This document shows, piece by piece, positions 39,201 to 52,131 of a DNA stretch of 64,000 nt (positions within the stretch are counted from its first letter, which is position 1; each line of letters begins with the position of its first letter). The notes beneath the pieces were generated by a model. The model was not told where the DNA came from. It saw only the letters and a list, made by a program, of their open reading frames with translations, and searched no databases. Location of the stretch: assembly GCA_964019155.1 (NCBI GenBank), contig CAXHSG010000214.1:186001-250000 (forward strand), written 5' to 3'. The stretch comes from Osedax fenrisi (lineage: Eukaryota; Annelida; Polychaeta; Sabellida; Siboglinidae). A program made the position numbers and the translations under genes.

Positions 39201-42200
39201 TTAAGTATAACATGGGTGTTAATGATAGCATTAGTTTTAAGTATAGCATGGGTGTAATGATAGCATTAGTTTTAAGTATAGCATGGGTGTTAATGATAGC
39301 ATTAGTTTTAAGTATAGCATGGGTATTAATTATATCATTAGTTATAAGTATAGCATGGATGTTAATGATACATTAGTTTTAAGTATAGCATGGGTGTTAA
39401 TGATAGCATGGGTGATAAGTATAGCATGGGTGTTAATGATATCATTAGTTTTAAGTATAGCATGGGTGTAATGATATTATTAGTTTTAAGTATAGCATGG
39501 GTGTTAATGATAGCATTAGTTTTAAGTATAGCATGGGTATTAATTATATCATTAGTTTTAAGTATAGCATGGATGTTAATGATACATTAGTTTTAAGTAT
39601 AGCATGGGTGTTAATGATAGCATGGGTGATAAGTATAGCATGGGTGTTAATGATATCATTAGTTTTAAGTATAGCATGGGTGTAATGATATTATTAGTTT
39701 TAAGTATAGCATGGGTGTTAATGATAGCATTAGTTTTAAGTATAGCATGCATGCATTAAACCCATAGGTGTTAATGATAGCATTAGTTATAAGTATAGCA
39801 TGGGTATTAATGATAGCATTACTTTTAGGAATAGCATACATTTAATGTTAGCATTATTTTTAAGTATAGAATGGGTTTTAATGATAGCATTAGTTTTAAG
39901 TATAGCATGGGTGTCAATAATAGCATGTGTTTTAAGTATAGCATGGGGGTTAATGATATCATTAGTTTTAAGTATAGCATGGATGATAATGATAGCATTA
40001 GTTTTAAGTATAGCATGGGTGTTAATGATAGCATTAGTTTTAAGTATATCATGGGTGTTAATTATATCATTAGTTTTAAGTATAGCATGGATGTTAATGA
40101 TAGCATTAGTTTTAAGTATAGCATGGGTGTTAATGATAGCATTAGTTTTAGGTATAGCATCAATTTAATTTTAGCATTAGTTTTAAGTATAGCATGGATG
40201 ATAATGATAGCATTAGTTTTAAGTATAGAATGGGTTTTAATGATAGCATTAATTTTAAGTATAGCATGGATATTAATGATAGCATTAGTTTTAACTATAT
40301 CATTGGTGTTAATGATAGAATTAGTTTTAAGTATAACATGGGTGTTAATGATAGCATTAGTTTTAAGTATAGCATGGGTGTAATGATAGCATTAGTTTTA
40401 AGTATAGCATGGGTGTTAATGATAGCATTAGTTTTAAGTATAGCATGGGTATTAATTATATCATTAGTTATAAGTATAGCATGGATGTTAATGATACATT
40501 AGTTTTAAGTATAGCATGGGTGTTAATGATAGCATGGGTGATAAGTATAGCATGGGTGTTAATGATATCATTAGTTTTAAGTATAGCATGGGTGTAATGG
40601 TATTATTAGTTTTAAGTATAGCATGGGTGTTAATGATAGCATTAGTTTTAAGTATAGCATGGGTATTAATTATATCATTAGTTTTAAGTATAGCATGGAT
40701 GTTAATGATACATTAGTTTTAAGTATAGCATGGGTGTTAATGATAGCATGGGTGATAAGTATAGCATGGGTGTTAATGATATCATTAGTTTTAAGTATAG
40801 CATGGGTGTAATGATATTATTAGTTTTAAGTATAGCATGGGTGTTAATGATAGCATTAGTTTTAAGTATAGCATGCATGCATTAAACCCATGGGTGTTAA
40901 TGATAGCATTAGTTATAAGTATAGCATGGGTATTAATGATAGCATTACTTTTAGGAATAGCATACATTTAATGTTAGCATTAGTTTTAAGTATAGAATGG
41001 GTTTAATGATAGCATTAGTTTTAAGTATAGCATGGGTGTCAATAATAGCATGTGTTTTAAGTATAGCATGGGGGTTAATGATATCATTAGTTTTAAGTAT
41101 AGCATGGATGATAATGATAGCATTAGTTTTAAGTATAGCATGGGTGTTAATGATAGCATTAGTTTTAAGTATATCATGGGTGTTAATTATATCATTAGTT
41201 TTAAGTATAGCATGGATGTTAATGATAGCATTAGTTTTAAGTATAGCATGGGTGTTAATGATAGCATTAGTTTTAGGTATAGCATCAATTTAATGTTAGC
41301 ATTAGTTTTAAGTATAGCATGGATGTTAATGATAGCATTAGTTTTAAGTAGTGCATGGATGTTAATGATAGCATTAGTTTTAAGTATAGCATGGGTGTCA
41401 ATAATAGCATTAGTTTTAAGTATAGTATGGGGGTTAATGATATCATTAGTTTTAAGTATAGCATGGATGCTAATGATAGCATTAGTTTTAAGTATAAAAA
41501 GGGTGTTAATGTTAGCATTAGTTTTAAGTATAGCATGCATGCATTAAACCCATGGGTGTTAAAGATAGCATTAGTTATAAGTATAGCATGGGTATTAATG
41601 ATAGCATTACTTTTAGGAATAGCATACATTTAATGTTAGCATTAGTTTTAAGTTTAGAATGGGTTTTAATGATAGCATTAGTTTTAAGTATAGCATGGAT
41701 GTTAATGATAGCATTAGTTTTAAGTATAGCATGGGTGTAATGATAGCATTAGTTTTAAGTATAGCATGGGTGTTAATGATAGCATTAGTTTTAGGTATAG
41801 CATCAATTTAATGATAGCATTAGTTTTAAGTATAGCATGGATGTTAATGATAGCATTAGTTTTAAGTAGTGCATGGATGTTAATGCTAGCATTAGTTTTA
41901 AGTATAGCATGGGTGTAATGATAGCATTAGTTTTAAGTATAGCATGGTTGATAATGATAGTATAGGTTTTAAGTATAGTATGGGTATTAATGATAGCATT
42001 AGTTTTAAGTATAGCATGGATGCTAATGATAGCATTAGTTTTAAGTATAGAATGGATTTTAATGCTAGCATTAATTTTAAGTATAGCATGGATACTAATG
42101 ATAGCATTAGTTTTAAGTATATCATGGGTGTTAATGATAGCATTAGTTTTAAGTATAACATGGGTGTTAATGATAGCATTAGTGTTAAGTATAACATGGG

Positions 42201-42944
42201 TGTAATGATAGCATTAGTTTTAAGTATAGCATGGGTATTAATGATAGCATTAGTTTTAAGTATAGCATGGGTGTTAATTATATCATTAGTTTTAAGTATA
42301 GCATGGATGTTAATGATAGCATTAGTTTTAAGTATAGCATGGGTGTAATGATAGCATTAGTTTTAAGTATAGCATGGGTGTCAATAATAGCATGTGTTTT
42401 AAGTATAGCATGGGGGTTAATGATATCATTAGTTTTAAGTATAGCATGGATGATAATGATAGCATTAGTTTTAAGTATAGAATGGGTTTTAATGATAGCA
42501 TTAATTTTAAGTATAGCATGGATATTAATGATAGCATTAGTTTTAACTATATCATGGGTGTTAATGATAGCATTAGTTTTAAGTATAACATGGGTGTAAT
42601 GATAACATTAGTTATAAGTATAGCATGGGTGTTAATGATAGCATTAGTTTTAAGTATAGCAAGGGTGTTAATTATATCATTAGTTTTAAGTATAGCATGG
42701 ATGTTAATGATACATTAGTTTTAAGTATAGCATGGGTGTTAATGATAGCATGGGTGATAAGTATAGCATGGGTGTTAATGATAACATTAGTTATAAGTAT
42801 AGCATAGGTGTTAATGATATCATTAGTTTTAAGTATAGCATGGGTGTAATGCTATTATTAGTTTTAAGTATAGCATGGGTGTTAATGATAGCATTAGTTT
42901 TAAGTATAGAATGTGTTTTAATGATAGCAATAGTTTTAAGTATA

Positions 42945-44030
42945 GCATGCATGCATTAAACCCATGGGTATTAATGATAGCATTAGTTATAAGTATAGCA
43001 TGGGTATTAATGATAGCATTACTTTTAGGAATAGCATACATTTAATGTTAGCATTAGTTTTAAGTATAGAATGGGTTTTAATGATAGCTTTAGTTTTAAG
43101 TATAGCATGGGTGTAATGATAGCATTAGTTTTAAGTATAGCATGGGTGTTAATGATAGCATTAGTTTTAAGTATAGCATGCATGCATTAAACCCATGGGT
43201 GTTAATGATAGCATTAGTTATAAGTATAGCATGGGTATTAATGATAGCATTACTTTTAGGAATAGCATACATTTAATGTTAGCATTAGTTTTAAGTATAG
43301 AATGGGTTTTAATGATAGCATTAGTTTTAAGTATAGCATGGGTGTCAATAATAGCATGTGTTTTAAGTATAGAATGGGGGTTAATGATATCATTAGTTTT
43401 AAGTATAGCATGGATGATAATGATAGCATTAGTTTTAAGTATAGAATGGGTTTTAATGATAGCATTAGTTTTAAGTATAGCATGGGTGTAATGATAGCAT
43501 TAGTTTTAAGTATAGCATGGGTGTCAATAATAGCATGTGTTTTAAGTATAGCATGGGGGTTAATGATATCATTAGTTTTAATTATAGCATGGATGATAAT
43601 GATAGCATTAGTTTTAAGTATAGCATGGGTGTAATGATAGCATTAGTTTTAATTATAGCATGGGTGTTAATGATAGCATTAGTTTTAAGTATAGCATGGG
43701 TATTAATTATATCATTAGTTTTAAGTATAGCATGGATGTTAATGATACATTAGTTTTAAGTATAGCATGGGTGTTAATGATAGCATGGGTGATAAGTATA
43801 GCATGGGTGTTAATGATATCATTAGTTTTAAGTATAGCATGGGTGTTAATGATAGTATAGGTTTTAAGTATAGTATGGGTATTAATGATAACATTAGTTT
43901 TAAGTATAGCATGGGTGTTAAAGATTGCATTAGTTTTAAGTATAGCATGGATGTTAATGATAGCATTAGTTTTAAGTATAGCATGGGTATTAATAATATC
44001 ATTAGTTTTAAGTATAGCATGGGTGTTAAT
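42945..44030 (+). repeat. Domain-I-like island in domain II (first)
   Basis: Bases 43176-44030 match 3786-4640 at a constant offset of 39,390 bp, including the box, its cassette and the start of the rare-variant segment. The box pair here is 231 bp apart, 36 bp less than the 267 bp usual in domain I; the same 231-bp spacing recurs at 48236/48467. The box at 42945 is preceded by AATGTGTTTTAATG and AGCAATAG monomers, shared with the boxes at 47001 and 48236. Confidence 0.82.
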
Positions 44031-44740
44031 GATAGCATTAGTTTTAAGTATAGCATGGATGTTAATGATAGCATTAGTTTTAAGTATAGCATGGGTGTAA
44101 TGATATTATTAGTTTTAAGTATAGCATGGGTGTTAATGATAGCATTAGTTTTAAGTATAGCATGGGTGTTAATTATATCATTAGTTTTAAGTATAGCATG
44201 GATGTTAATGATAGCATTAGTTTTAAGTATAGCATGGGTGTAATGATAGCATTAGTTTTAAGTATAGCATGGGTGTCAATAATAGCATTAGTTTTAAGTA
44301 TAGCATGGGTGTTAATGATAGCATTAGTTTTAAGTATAACATGGGTGTTAATGATAGCATTAGTTTTAAGTATAGCATGGGTGTAATGATAGCATTAGTT
44401 TTAAGTATAGCATGGGTGTTAATGATAGCATTAGTTTTAAGTATAGCATGGGTGTTAATTATATCATTAGTTTTAAGTATAGCATGGATGTTAATGATAG
44501 CATTAGTTTTAAGTATAGCATGGGTGTTAATGATAGCATGGGTGATAAGTATAGCATGGGTGTTAATGATAACATTAGATATAAGTATAGCATGGGTGTT
44601 AATGATAGCATTAGTTTTAAGTATAGCATGGGTATAATGATATTATTAGTTTTAAGTATAGCATGGGTGTTAATGATAGCATTAGTTTTAGTTATAGCAT
44701 CAATTTAATGTTAGCATTAGTTTTAAGTATAACATGGGTG

Positions 44741-44758
44741 TTAAGTATAGCATGGGTG
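44741..44758 (+). repeat. Lone 18-bp half-monomer
   Basis: A single half B, TTAAGTATAGCATGGGTG, sits between two normal units and reads in frame as MGVKYS. It could arise by deletion between the two TTAA tetramers of one monomer, which are exactly 18 bp apart. Similar lone halves follow AACATGGGTG near 45009, 45493, 50357, 50480, 56336, 56998, 59489 and 63508; I noticed none in domain I. Confidence 0.8.
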
Positions 44759-44793
44759 TAATGATATTATTAGTTTTAAGTATAGCATGGGTG

Positions 44794-44829
44794 TTAAGTA
44801 TAGCATTAGTTTTAAGTATATCATGGGGG
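44794..44829 (+). repeat. Hybrid monomer, B head with A tail
   Basis: The first half (44794-44811) begins like B (TTAAGTATAGCAT) and ends like A (TAGTT); the second half is a B with TATATCATGGGGG. It is the reciprocal of the B-tailed hybrids in domain I and reads MGVKYSISFKYI. Related copies lie near 45062, 45273, 50144, 50711, 58423 and 63006. Confidence 0.75.
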
Positions 44830-45645
44830 TTAATGATATCATTAGTTTTAAGTATAGCATGGATGCTAATGATAGCATTAGTTTTAAGTATAGCATGGAT
44901 ACTAATGATAGCATTTGTTGTAAGTATAGCATGGGTGTTAATGATAGCATTAGTTTTAGTTATAGCATCAATTTATTGTTAGCATTAGTTTTAAGTATAA
45001 CATGGGTGTTAAGTATAGCATGGGTGTAATGATATTATTAGTTTTAAGTATAGCATGGGTGTTAAGTATAGCATTAGTTTTAAGTATATCATGGGGGTTA
45101 ATGATATCATTAGTTTTAAGTATAGCATGGATGCTAATGATAGCATTAGTTTTAAGTATAACATGGGTGTTAATGATAGCATTAGTTTTAAGTATAGCAT
45201 GGGTGTTAATTATATCATTAGTTTTAAGTATAGCATGGATATTAATGATAGCATTAGTTTTAAGTATAGCATGGGTGTTAAGTATAGCATTAGTTTTAAG
45301 TATATCATGGGGGTTAATGATATCATTAGTTTTAAGTATAGCATGGATGCTAATGATAGCATTAGTTTTAAGTATAGCATGGATACTAATGATAGCATTT
45401 GTTGTAAGTATAGCATGGGTGTTAATGATAGCATTAGTTTTAGTTATAGCATCAATTTATTGTTAACATTAGTTTTAAGTATAACATGGGTGTTAAGTAT
45501 AGCATGGGTGTAATGATATTATTAGTTTTAAGTATAGCATGGGTGTTAATGATAGCATTAGTTTTAGTTATAGCATCAATTTAATGTTAGCATTAGTTTT
45601 AAGTATAACATGGGTGTTAATGATAGCATTAGTTTTAAGTATAGC

Positions 45646-46190
45646 ATGGGTGTTAATGATAGCATTAGTTTTAAGTATTTCATGGGTGTTAATTATATCA
45701 TTAGTTTTAAGTATAGCATGGATGTTAATGATAGCATTAGTTATAAGTATAGCATGGGTGTAATGATAGCATTAGTTTTAAGTATAGCATGGGTGTTAAT
45801 GATAGCATTAGTTTTAGGTATAGCATCAATTTAATGTTAGCATTAGTTTTAAGTATAGCATGGGTATTAATGATAGCATTAGTTTTAGGTATAGCATCAA
45901 TTTAATGTTAGCATTAGTTTTAAGTATAGCATGGATGTTAATGATAGCATTATTTTAAGTATAGCATGGGTGTTAATGATAGCATTAGTTTTAAGTATAG
46001 TATGGATGTTAATGATAAAATTAGTTTTAAGTATAGCATGGGTGTAACGATAGCATTAGTTTTAAGTATAGCATGGATGCTAATGATAGCTTTAGTTTTA
46101 AGTATAGCATGGGTGTTAATGATAGTATTAGTTTTAAGTAGTGCATGGATGTTAATGCTAGCATTAGTTTTAAGTATAGCATGGGTGTAA
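45646..46190 (+). repeat. 0.55-kb block, copy at 50921-51465
   Basis: The offset is 5,275 bp. The block has distinctive monomers: TATTTCATGGG, GCATTATTTTAAG, GATAAAATTAG, GTAACGATAGC (a CpG at 46048) and AAGTAGTGCATGG. A related order of variants appears a third time near 60170-60290. One difference is TTTTAATTATAG near 51305 against TTTTAAGTATAG. Confidence 0.82.
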
Positions 46191-46200
46191 TGATAGCATT

Positions 46201-46940
46201 AGGTTTAAGTATAGCATGGATGCTAATGATAGCATTAGTTTTAAGTATAGAATGGATTTTAATGCTAGCATTAATTTTAAGTATAGCATGGATACTAATG
46301 ATAGCATTAGTTTTAAGTATATCATGGGTGTTAATGATAGAATTAGTTTTAAGTATAACATGGGTGTTAATGATAGCATTAGTGTTAAGTATAACATGGG
46401 TGTAATGATAGCATTAGTTTTAAGTATAGCATGGGTATTAATGATAGCATTAGTTTTAAGTATAGCATGGGTGTTAATTATATCATTAGTTTTAAGTATA
46501 GCATGGATGTTAATGATAGCATTAATTTTAAGTATAGCATGGATATTAATGATAGCATTAGTTTTAACTATATCATGGGTGTTAATGATAGCATTAGTTT
46601 TAAGTATAACATGGGTGTAATGATAACATTAGTTATAAGTATAGCATGGGTGTTAATGATAGCATTAGTTTTAAGTATAGCAAGGGTGTTAATTATATCA
46701 TTAGTTTTAAGTATAGCATGGATGTTAATGATACATTAGTTTTAAGTATAGCATGGGTGTTAATGATAGCATGGGTGATAAGTATAGCATGGTTGTTAAT
46801 GATAACATTAGTTATAAGTATAGCATAGGTGTTAATGATATCATTAGTTTTAAGTATAGCATGGGTGTAATGCTATTATTAGTTTTAAGTATAGCATGGG
46901 TGTTAATGATAGCATTAGTTTTAGTTATAGCATCAATTTA
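46201..46940 (+). repeat. Copy of 42001-42920 with an internal deletion
   Basis: Bases 46201-46500 match 42001-42300 at offset 4,200; bases 46520-46900 match 42500-42880 at offset 4,021. The 179-bp change of offset equals five units (four of 36 bp and one of 35 bp) removed between them. Shared rare variants include GATTTTAATGCTAGC, GATACTAATG, GTGTTAAGTATAAC and GCAAGGGTG. Confidence 0.82.
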
Positions 46941-49680
46941 ATGTTAGCATTAGTTTTAAGTATAGAATGTGTTTTAATGATAGCAATAGTTTTAAGTATA
47001 GCATGCATGCATTAAACCCATGGGTGTTAATGATAGCATTAGTTATAAGTATAGCATGGGTATTAATGATAGCATTACTTTTAGGAATAGCATACATTTA
47101 ATGTTAGCATTAGTTTTAAGTATAGAATGGGTTTTAATGATAGCATTAGTTTTAAGTATAGCATGGGTGTCAATAATAGCATGTGTTTTAAGTATAGAAT
47201 GGGGGTTAATGATATCATTAGTTTTAAGTATAGCATGGATGATAATGATAGCATTAGTTTTAAGTATAGAATGGGTTTTAATGATAGCATTAGTTTTAAG
47301 TATAGCATGGGTGTCAATATTAGCATTAGTTTTAAGTATAGCATGGGGGTTAATGATATCATTAGTTTTAAGTATAGCATGGGTGTAATGATATTATTAG
47401 GTTTAAGTATAGCATGGGTGTTAATGATAGCATTAGTTTTAAGTATAGCATGGGTGTTAATTATATCATTAGTTTTAAGTATAGCATGGATGTTAATGAT
47501 AGCATTAGTTTTAAGTATAGCATGGGTGTAATGATAGCATTAGTTTTAAGTATAGCATGGGTGTCAATAATAGCATTAGTTTTAAGTATAGCATGGGGGT
47601 TAATGATATCATTAGTTTTAAGTATAGCATGGATGCTAATGATAGCATTAGTTTTAAGTATAGAATGGATTTTAATTATAGCATTAGTTTTAAGTATAGC
47701 ATGGGTGTTAATGATATCATGGGTGATAAGTATAGCATGGGTGTTAATGATAATATTAGTTATAAGTATAGCATGGATATTAATGATAGCATTAGTTTTA
47801 ACTATATCATGGGTGTTAATGATAGCATTAGTTTTAAGTATAACATGGGTGTAATGATAGCATTAGTTTTAAGTATAGCATGGGTGTTAATGATAGCATT
47901 AGTTTTTAGTATAGCATGGGTGTTAATTATATCATTAGTTTTAAGTATAGCATGGATGTTAATTATAGCATTAGTTTTAAGTATAGCATGGGTGTTAATG
48001 ATATCATGGGTGATAAGTATAGCATGGGTGTTAATGATAATATTAGTTATAAGTATAGCATGGATATTAATGATAGCATTAGTTTTAAGTATAGCATGGG
48101 TGTAATGCTATTATTAGTTTTAAGTATAGCATGGGTGTTAATGATAGCATTAGTTTTAGTTATAGCATCAATTTAATGTTAGCATTAGTTTTAAGTATAG
48201 AATGTGTTTTAATGATAGCAATAGTTTTAAGTATAGCATGCATGCATTAAACCCATGGGTGTTAATGATAGCATTAGTTATAAGTATAGCATGGGTATTA
48301 ATGATAGCATTACTTTTAGGAATAGCATACATTTAATGTTAGCATTAGTTTTAAGTATAGAATGGGTTTTAATGATAGCATTAGTTTTAAGTATAGCATG
48401 GGTGTAATGATAGCATTAGTTTTAAGTATAGCATGGGTGTTAATGATAGCATTAGTTTTAAGTATAGCATGCATGCATTAAACCCATGGGTGTTAATGAT
48501 AGCATTAGTTATAAGTATAGCATGGGTATTAATGATAGCATTACTTTTAGGAATAGCATACATTTAATGTTAGCATTAGTTTTAAGTATAGAATGGGTTT
48601 TAATGATAGCATTAGTTTTAAGTATAGCATGGGTGTCAATAATAGCATGTGTTTTAAGTATAGAATGGGGGTTAATGATATCATTAGTTTTAAGTATAGC
48701 ATGGATGATAATGATAGCATTAGTTTTAAGTATAGAATGGGTTTTAATGATAGCATTAGTTTTAAGTATAGCATGGGTGTCAATAATAGCATTAGTTTTA
48801 AGTATAGCATGGGGGTTAATGATATCATTAGTTTTAAGTATAGCATGGATGCTAATGATAGCATTAGTTTTAAGTATAGCATGGGTGTAATGATATTATT
48901 AGTTTTAAGTATAGCATGGGTGTTAATGATAGCATTAGTTTTAAGTATAGCATGGGTGTTAATTATATCATTAGTTTTAAGTATAGCATGGATGTTAATG
49001 ATAGCATTAGTTTTAAGTATAGCATGGGTGTAATGATAGCATTAGTTTTAAGTATAGCATGGGTGTCAATAATAGCATTAGTTTTAAGTATAGCATGGGG
49101 GTTAATGATATCATTAGTTTTAAGTATAGCATGGATGCTAATGATAGCATTAGTTTTAAGTATAGAATGGATTTTAATTATAGCATTAGTTTTAAGTATA
49201 GCATGGGTGTTAATGATATCATGGGTGATAAGTATAGCATGGGTGTTAATGATAATATTAGTTATAAGTATAGCATGGATATTAATGATAGCATTAGTTT
49301 TAACTATATCATGGGTGTTAATGATAGCATTAGTTTTAAGTATAACATGGGTGTAATGATAGCATTAGTTTTAAGTATAGCATGGGTGTTAATGATAGCA
49401 TTAGTTTTTAGTATAGCATGGGTGTTAATTATATCATTAGTTTTAAGTATAGCATGGATGTTAATTATAGCATTAGTTTTAAGTATAGCATGGGTGTTAA
49501 TGATATCATGGGTGATAAGTATAGCATGGGTGTTAATGATAATATTAGTTATAAGTATAGCATGGATATTAATGATAGCATTAGTTTTAACTATATCATG
49601 GGTGTTAATGATAGCATTAGTTTTAAGTATAACATGGGTGTTAATGATAGCATTAGTTTTAAGTATAGCATGGGTGTAAT
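46890..49680 (+). repeat. Tandem duplication with period 1.24-1.50 kb
   Basis: Bases 46890-48180 recur from 48125. The offset is 1,235 bp at the boxes 47001/48236, 1,466 bp after a 231-bp box cassette is repeated in the second copy, and 1,502 bp after one extra 36-bp unit near 48840. The later part (47414-48105 against 48916-49607) includes GATATCATGGGTGATAAG and TTTTTAGTATAG variants in the same order. Confidence 0.85.
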
Positions 49681-52131
49681 GATAGCATTAGTTTTAAGTA
49701 TAGCATGGGTGTTAATGATAGCATTAGTTTTAAGTATAGCATGGGTGTTAATTATATCATTAGTTTTAAGTATAGCATGGATGTTAATGATAGCATTAGT
49801 TTTAAGTATAGCATGGGTGTTAATGATAGCATGGGTGATAAGTATAGCATGGGTGTTAATGATAACATTAGTTATAAGTATAGCATGGGTGTTAATGATA
49901 TCATGGGTGATAAGTATAGCATGGGTGTTAATGATATTATTAGTTTTAAGTATAGCATGGGTGTTAATGATAGCATTAGTTTTAGTTATAGCATCAATTT
50001 AATATTAGCATTAGTTTTAAGTATAACATGGGTGTTAATGATAGCATTAGTTTTAAGTATAGCATGGGTGTTAATTATATCATTAGTTTTAAGTATAGCA
50101 TGGATATTAATGATAGCATTAGTTTTAAGTATAGCATGGGTGTTAAGTATAGCATTAGTTTTAAGTATATCATGGGGGTTAATGATATCATTAGTTTTAA
50201 GTATAGCATGGATGCTATTGATAGCATTAGTTTTAAGTATAGCATGGATACTAATGATAGCATTTGTTGTAACTATAGCATGGGTGTTAATGATAGCATT
50301 AGTTTTAGTTATAGCATCAATTTATTGTTAACATTAGTTTTAAGTATAACATGGGTGTTAAGTATAGCATGGGTGTAATGATATTATTAGTTTTAAGTAT
50401 AGCATGGGTGTTAATGATAGCATTAGTTTTAGTTATAGCATCAATTTAATGTTAGCATTAGTTTTAAGTATAACATGGGTGTTAAGTATAGCATGGGTGT
50501 AATGATATTATTAGTTTTAAGTATAGCATGGGTGTTAATGATAGCATTAGTTTTAGTTATAGCATCAATTTAATATTAGCATTAGTTTTAAGTATAACAT
50601 GGGTGTTAATGATAGCATTAGTTTTAAGTATAGCATGGGTGTTAATTATATCATTAGTTTTAAGTATAGCATGGATATTAATGATAGCATTAGTTTTAAG
50701 TATAGCATGGGTGTTAAGTATAGCATTAGTTTTAAGTATATCATGGGGGTTAATGATATTATTAGTTTTAAGTATAGCATGGGTGTTAATGATAGCATTA
50801 GTTTTAGTTATAGCATCAATTTAATGTTAGCATTAGTTTTAAGTATAACATGGGTGTTAATGATAGCATTAGTTTTAAGTATAGCGTGGGTGTAATGATA
50901 GCATTAGTTTTAAGTATAGCATGGGTGTTAATGATAGCATTAGTTTTAAGTATTTCATGGGTGTTAATTATATCATTAGTTTTAAGTATAGCATGGATGT
51001 TAATGATAGCATTAGTTATAAGTATAGCATGGGTGTAATGATAGCATTAGTTTTAAGTATAGCATGGGTGTTAATGATAGCATTAGTTTTAGGTATAGCA
51101 TCAATTTAATGTTAGCATTAGTTTTAAGTATAGCATGGGTATTAATGATAGCATTAGTTTTAGGTATAGCATCAATTTAATGTTAGCATTAGTTTTAAGT
51201 ATAGCATGGATGTTAATGATAGCATTATTTTAAGTATAGCATGGGTGTTAATGATAGCATTAGTTTTAAGTATAGTATGGATGTTAATGATAAAATTAGT
51301 TTTAATTATAGCATGGGTGTAACGATAGCATTAGTTTTAAGTATAGCATGGATGCTAATGATAGCTTTAGTTTTAAGTATAGCATGGGTGTTAATGATAG
51401 TATTAGTTTTAAGTAGTGCATGGATGTTAATGCTAGCATTAGTTTTAAGTATAGCATGGGTGTAATGATAGCATTAGTTTTAAGTATAGCATGGTTGATA
51501 ATGATAGCATTATTTTTAAGTATAGCATGGGTGTTAATGATAGTATAGGTTTTAAGTATAGTATGGATATTAATGATAGCATTAGTTTTAAGTATAGCAT
51601 GGGTGTTAAAGATTGCATTAGTTTTAAGAATAGCATGGATGTTAATGATAGCATTAGTTTTAAGTATAGCATGGGTGTTAATGATAGCATTAGTTTTAAG
51701 TATAGCATGGATGTTAATGATAGCATTAGTTTTAAGTATAGCATGGGTGTAATGATATTATTAGTTTTAAGTATAGCATGGGTGTTAATGATAGCATTAG
51801 TTTTAAGTAAAGCATGGGTGTTAATTATATCATTAGTTTTAAGTATAGCATGGATGTTAATGATAGAATTAGTTTTAAGTATAGCATGGGTGTAATGATA
51901 GCATTAGTTTTAAGTATAGCATGGGTGTCAATAATAGCATTAGTTTTAAGTATAACATGGGGGTTAATGATATCATTAGTTTTAAGTATAGCATGGATGC
52001 TAATGATAGCATTAGTTTTAAGTATATAATTGATTTTAATGATAGCATTAATTTTAAGTATAGCATGGATACAAATGATAGCATTAGTTTTAAGTTTATC
52101 ATGGGTGTTAATGATAGCATTAGTTTTAAGC

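Larger units (their letters stand above)
1..41740 (+). repeat. Domain I: box-rich, homogenised array
   Basis: This stretch holds 61 of the 68 boxes. The spacing of 267 bp between adjacent boxes occurs 14 times (3519-3786, 13856-14123, 18864-19131, 19829-20096, 20881-21148, 21666-21933, 25424-25691, 28247-28514, 31844-32111, 32952-33219, 33702-33969, 34703-34970, 35488-35755 and 37993-38260). It equals seven monomers, two of them 35 bp, plus the 17-bp insertion. Spacings of 411 and 484 bp occur six times each, and 948 and 1,019 bp three times each. Paralogous blocks differ by few substitutions, indicating recent or continuing homogenisation. Confidence 0.9.
44734..45513 (+). repeat. 268-bp duplication, with a copy near 50030
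   Basis: Bases 44734-44890 recur at 45002-45160 (offset 268). The right part, about 45165-45513, recurs at 50030-50378 (offset 4,865), including the TTGTTGTAAG monomer and TTTATTGTTAACATTAG. These are domain-II higher-order repeats with no visible counterpart in domain I. Confidence 0.8.
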
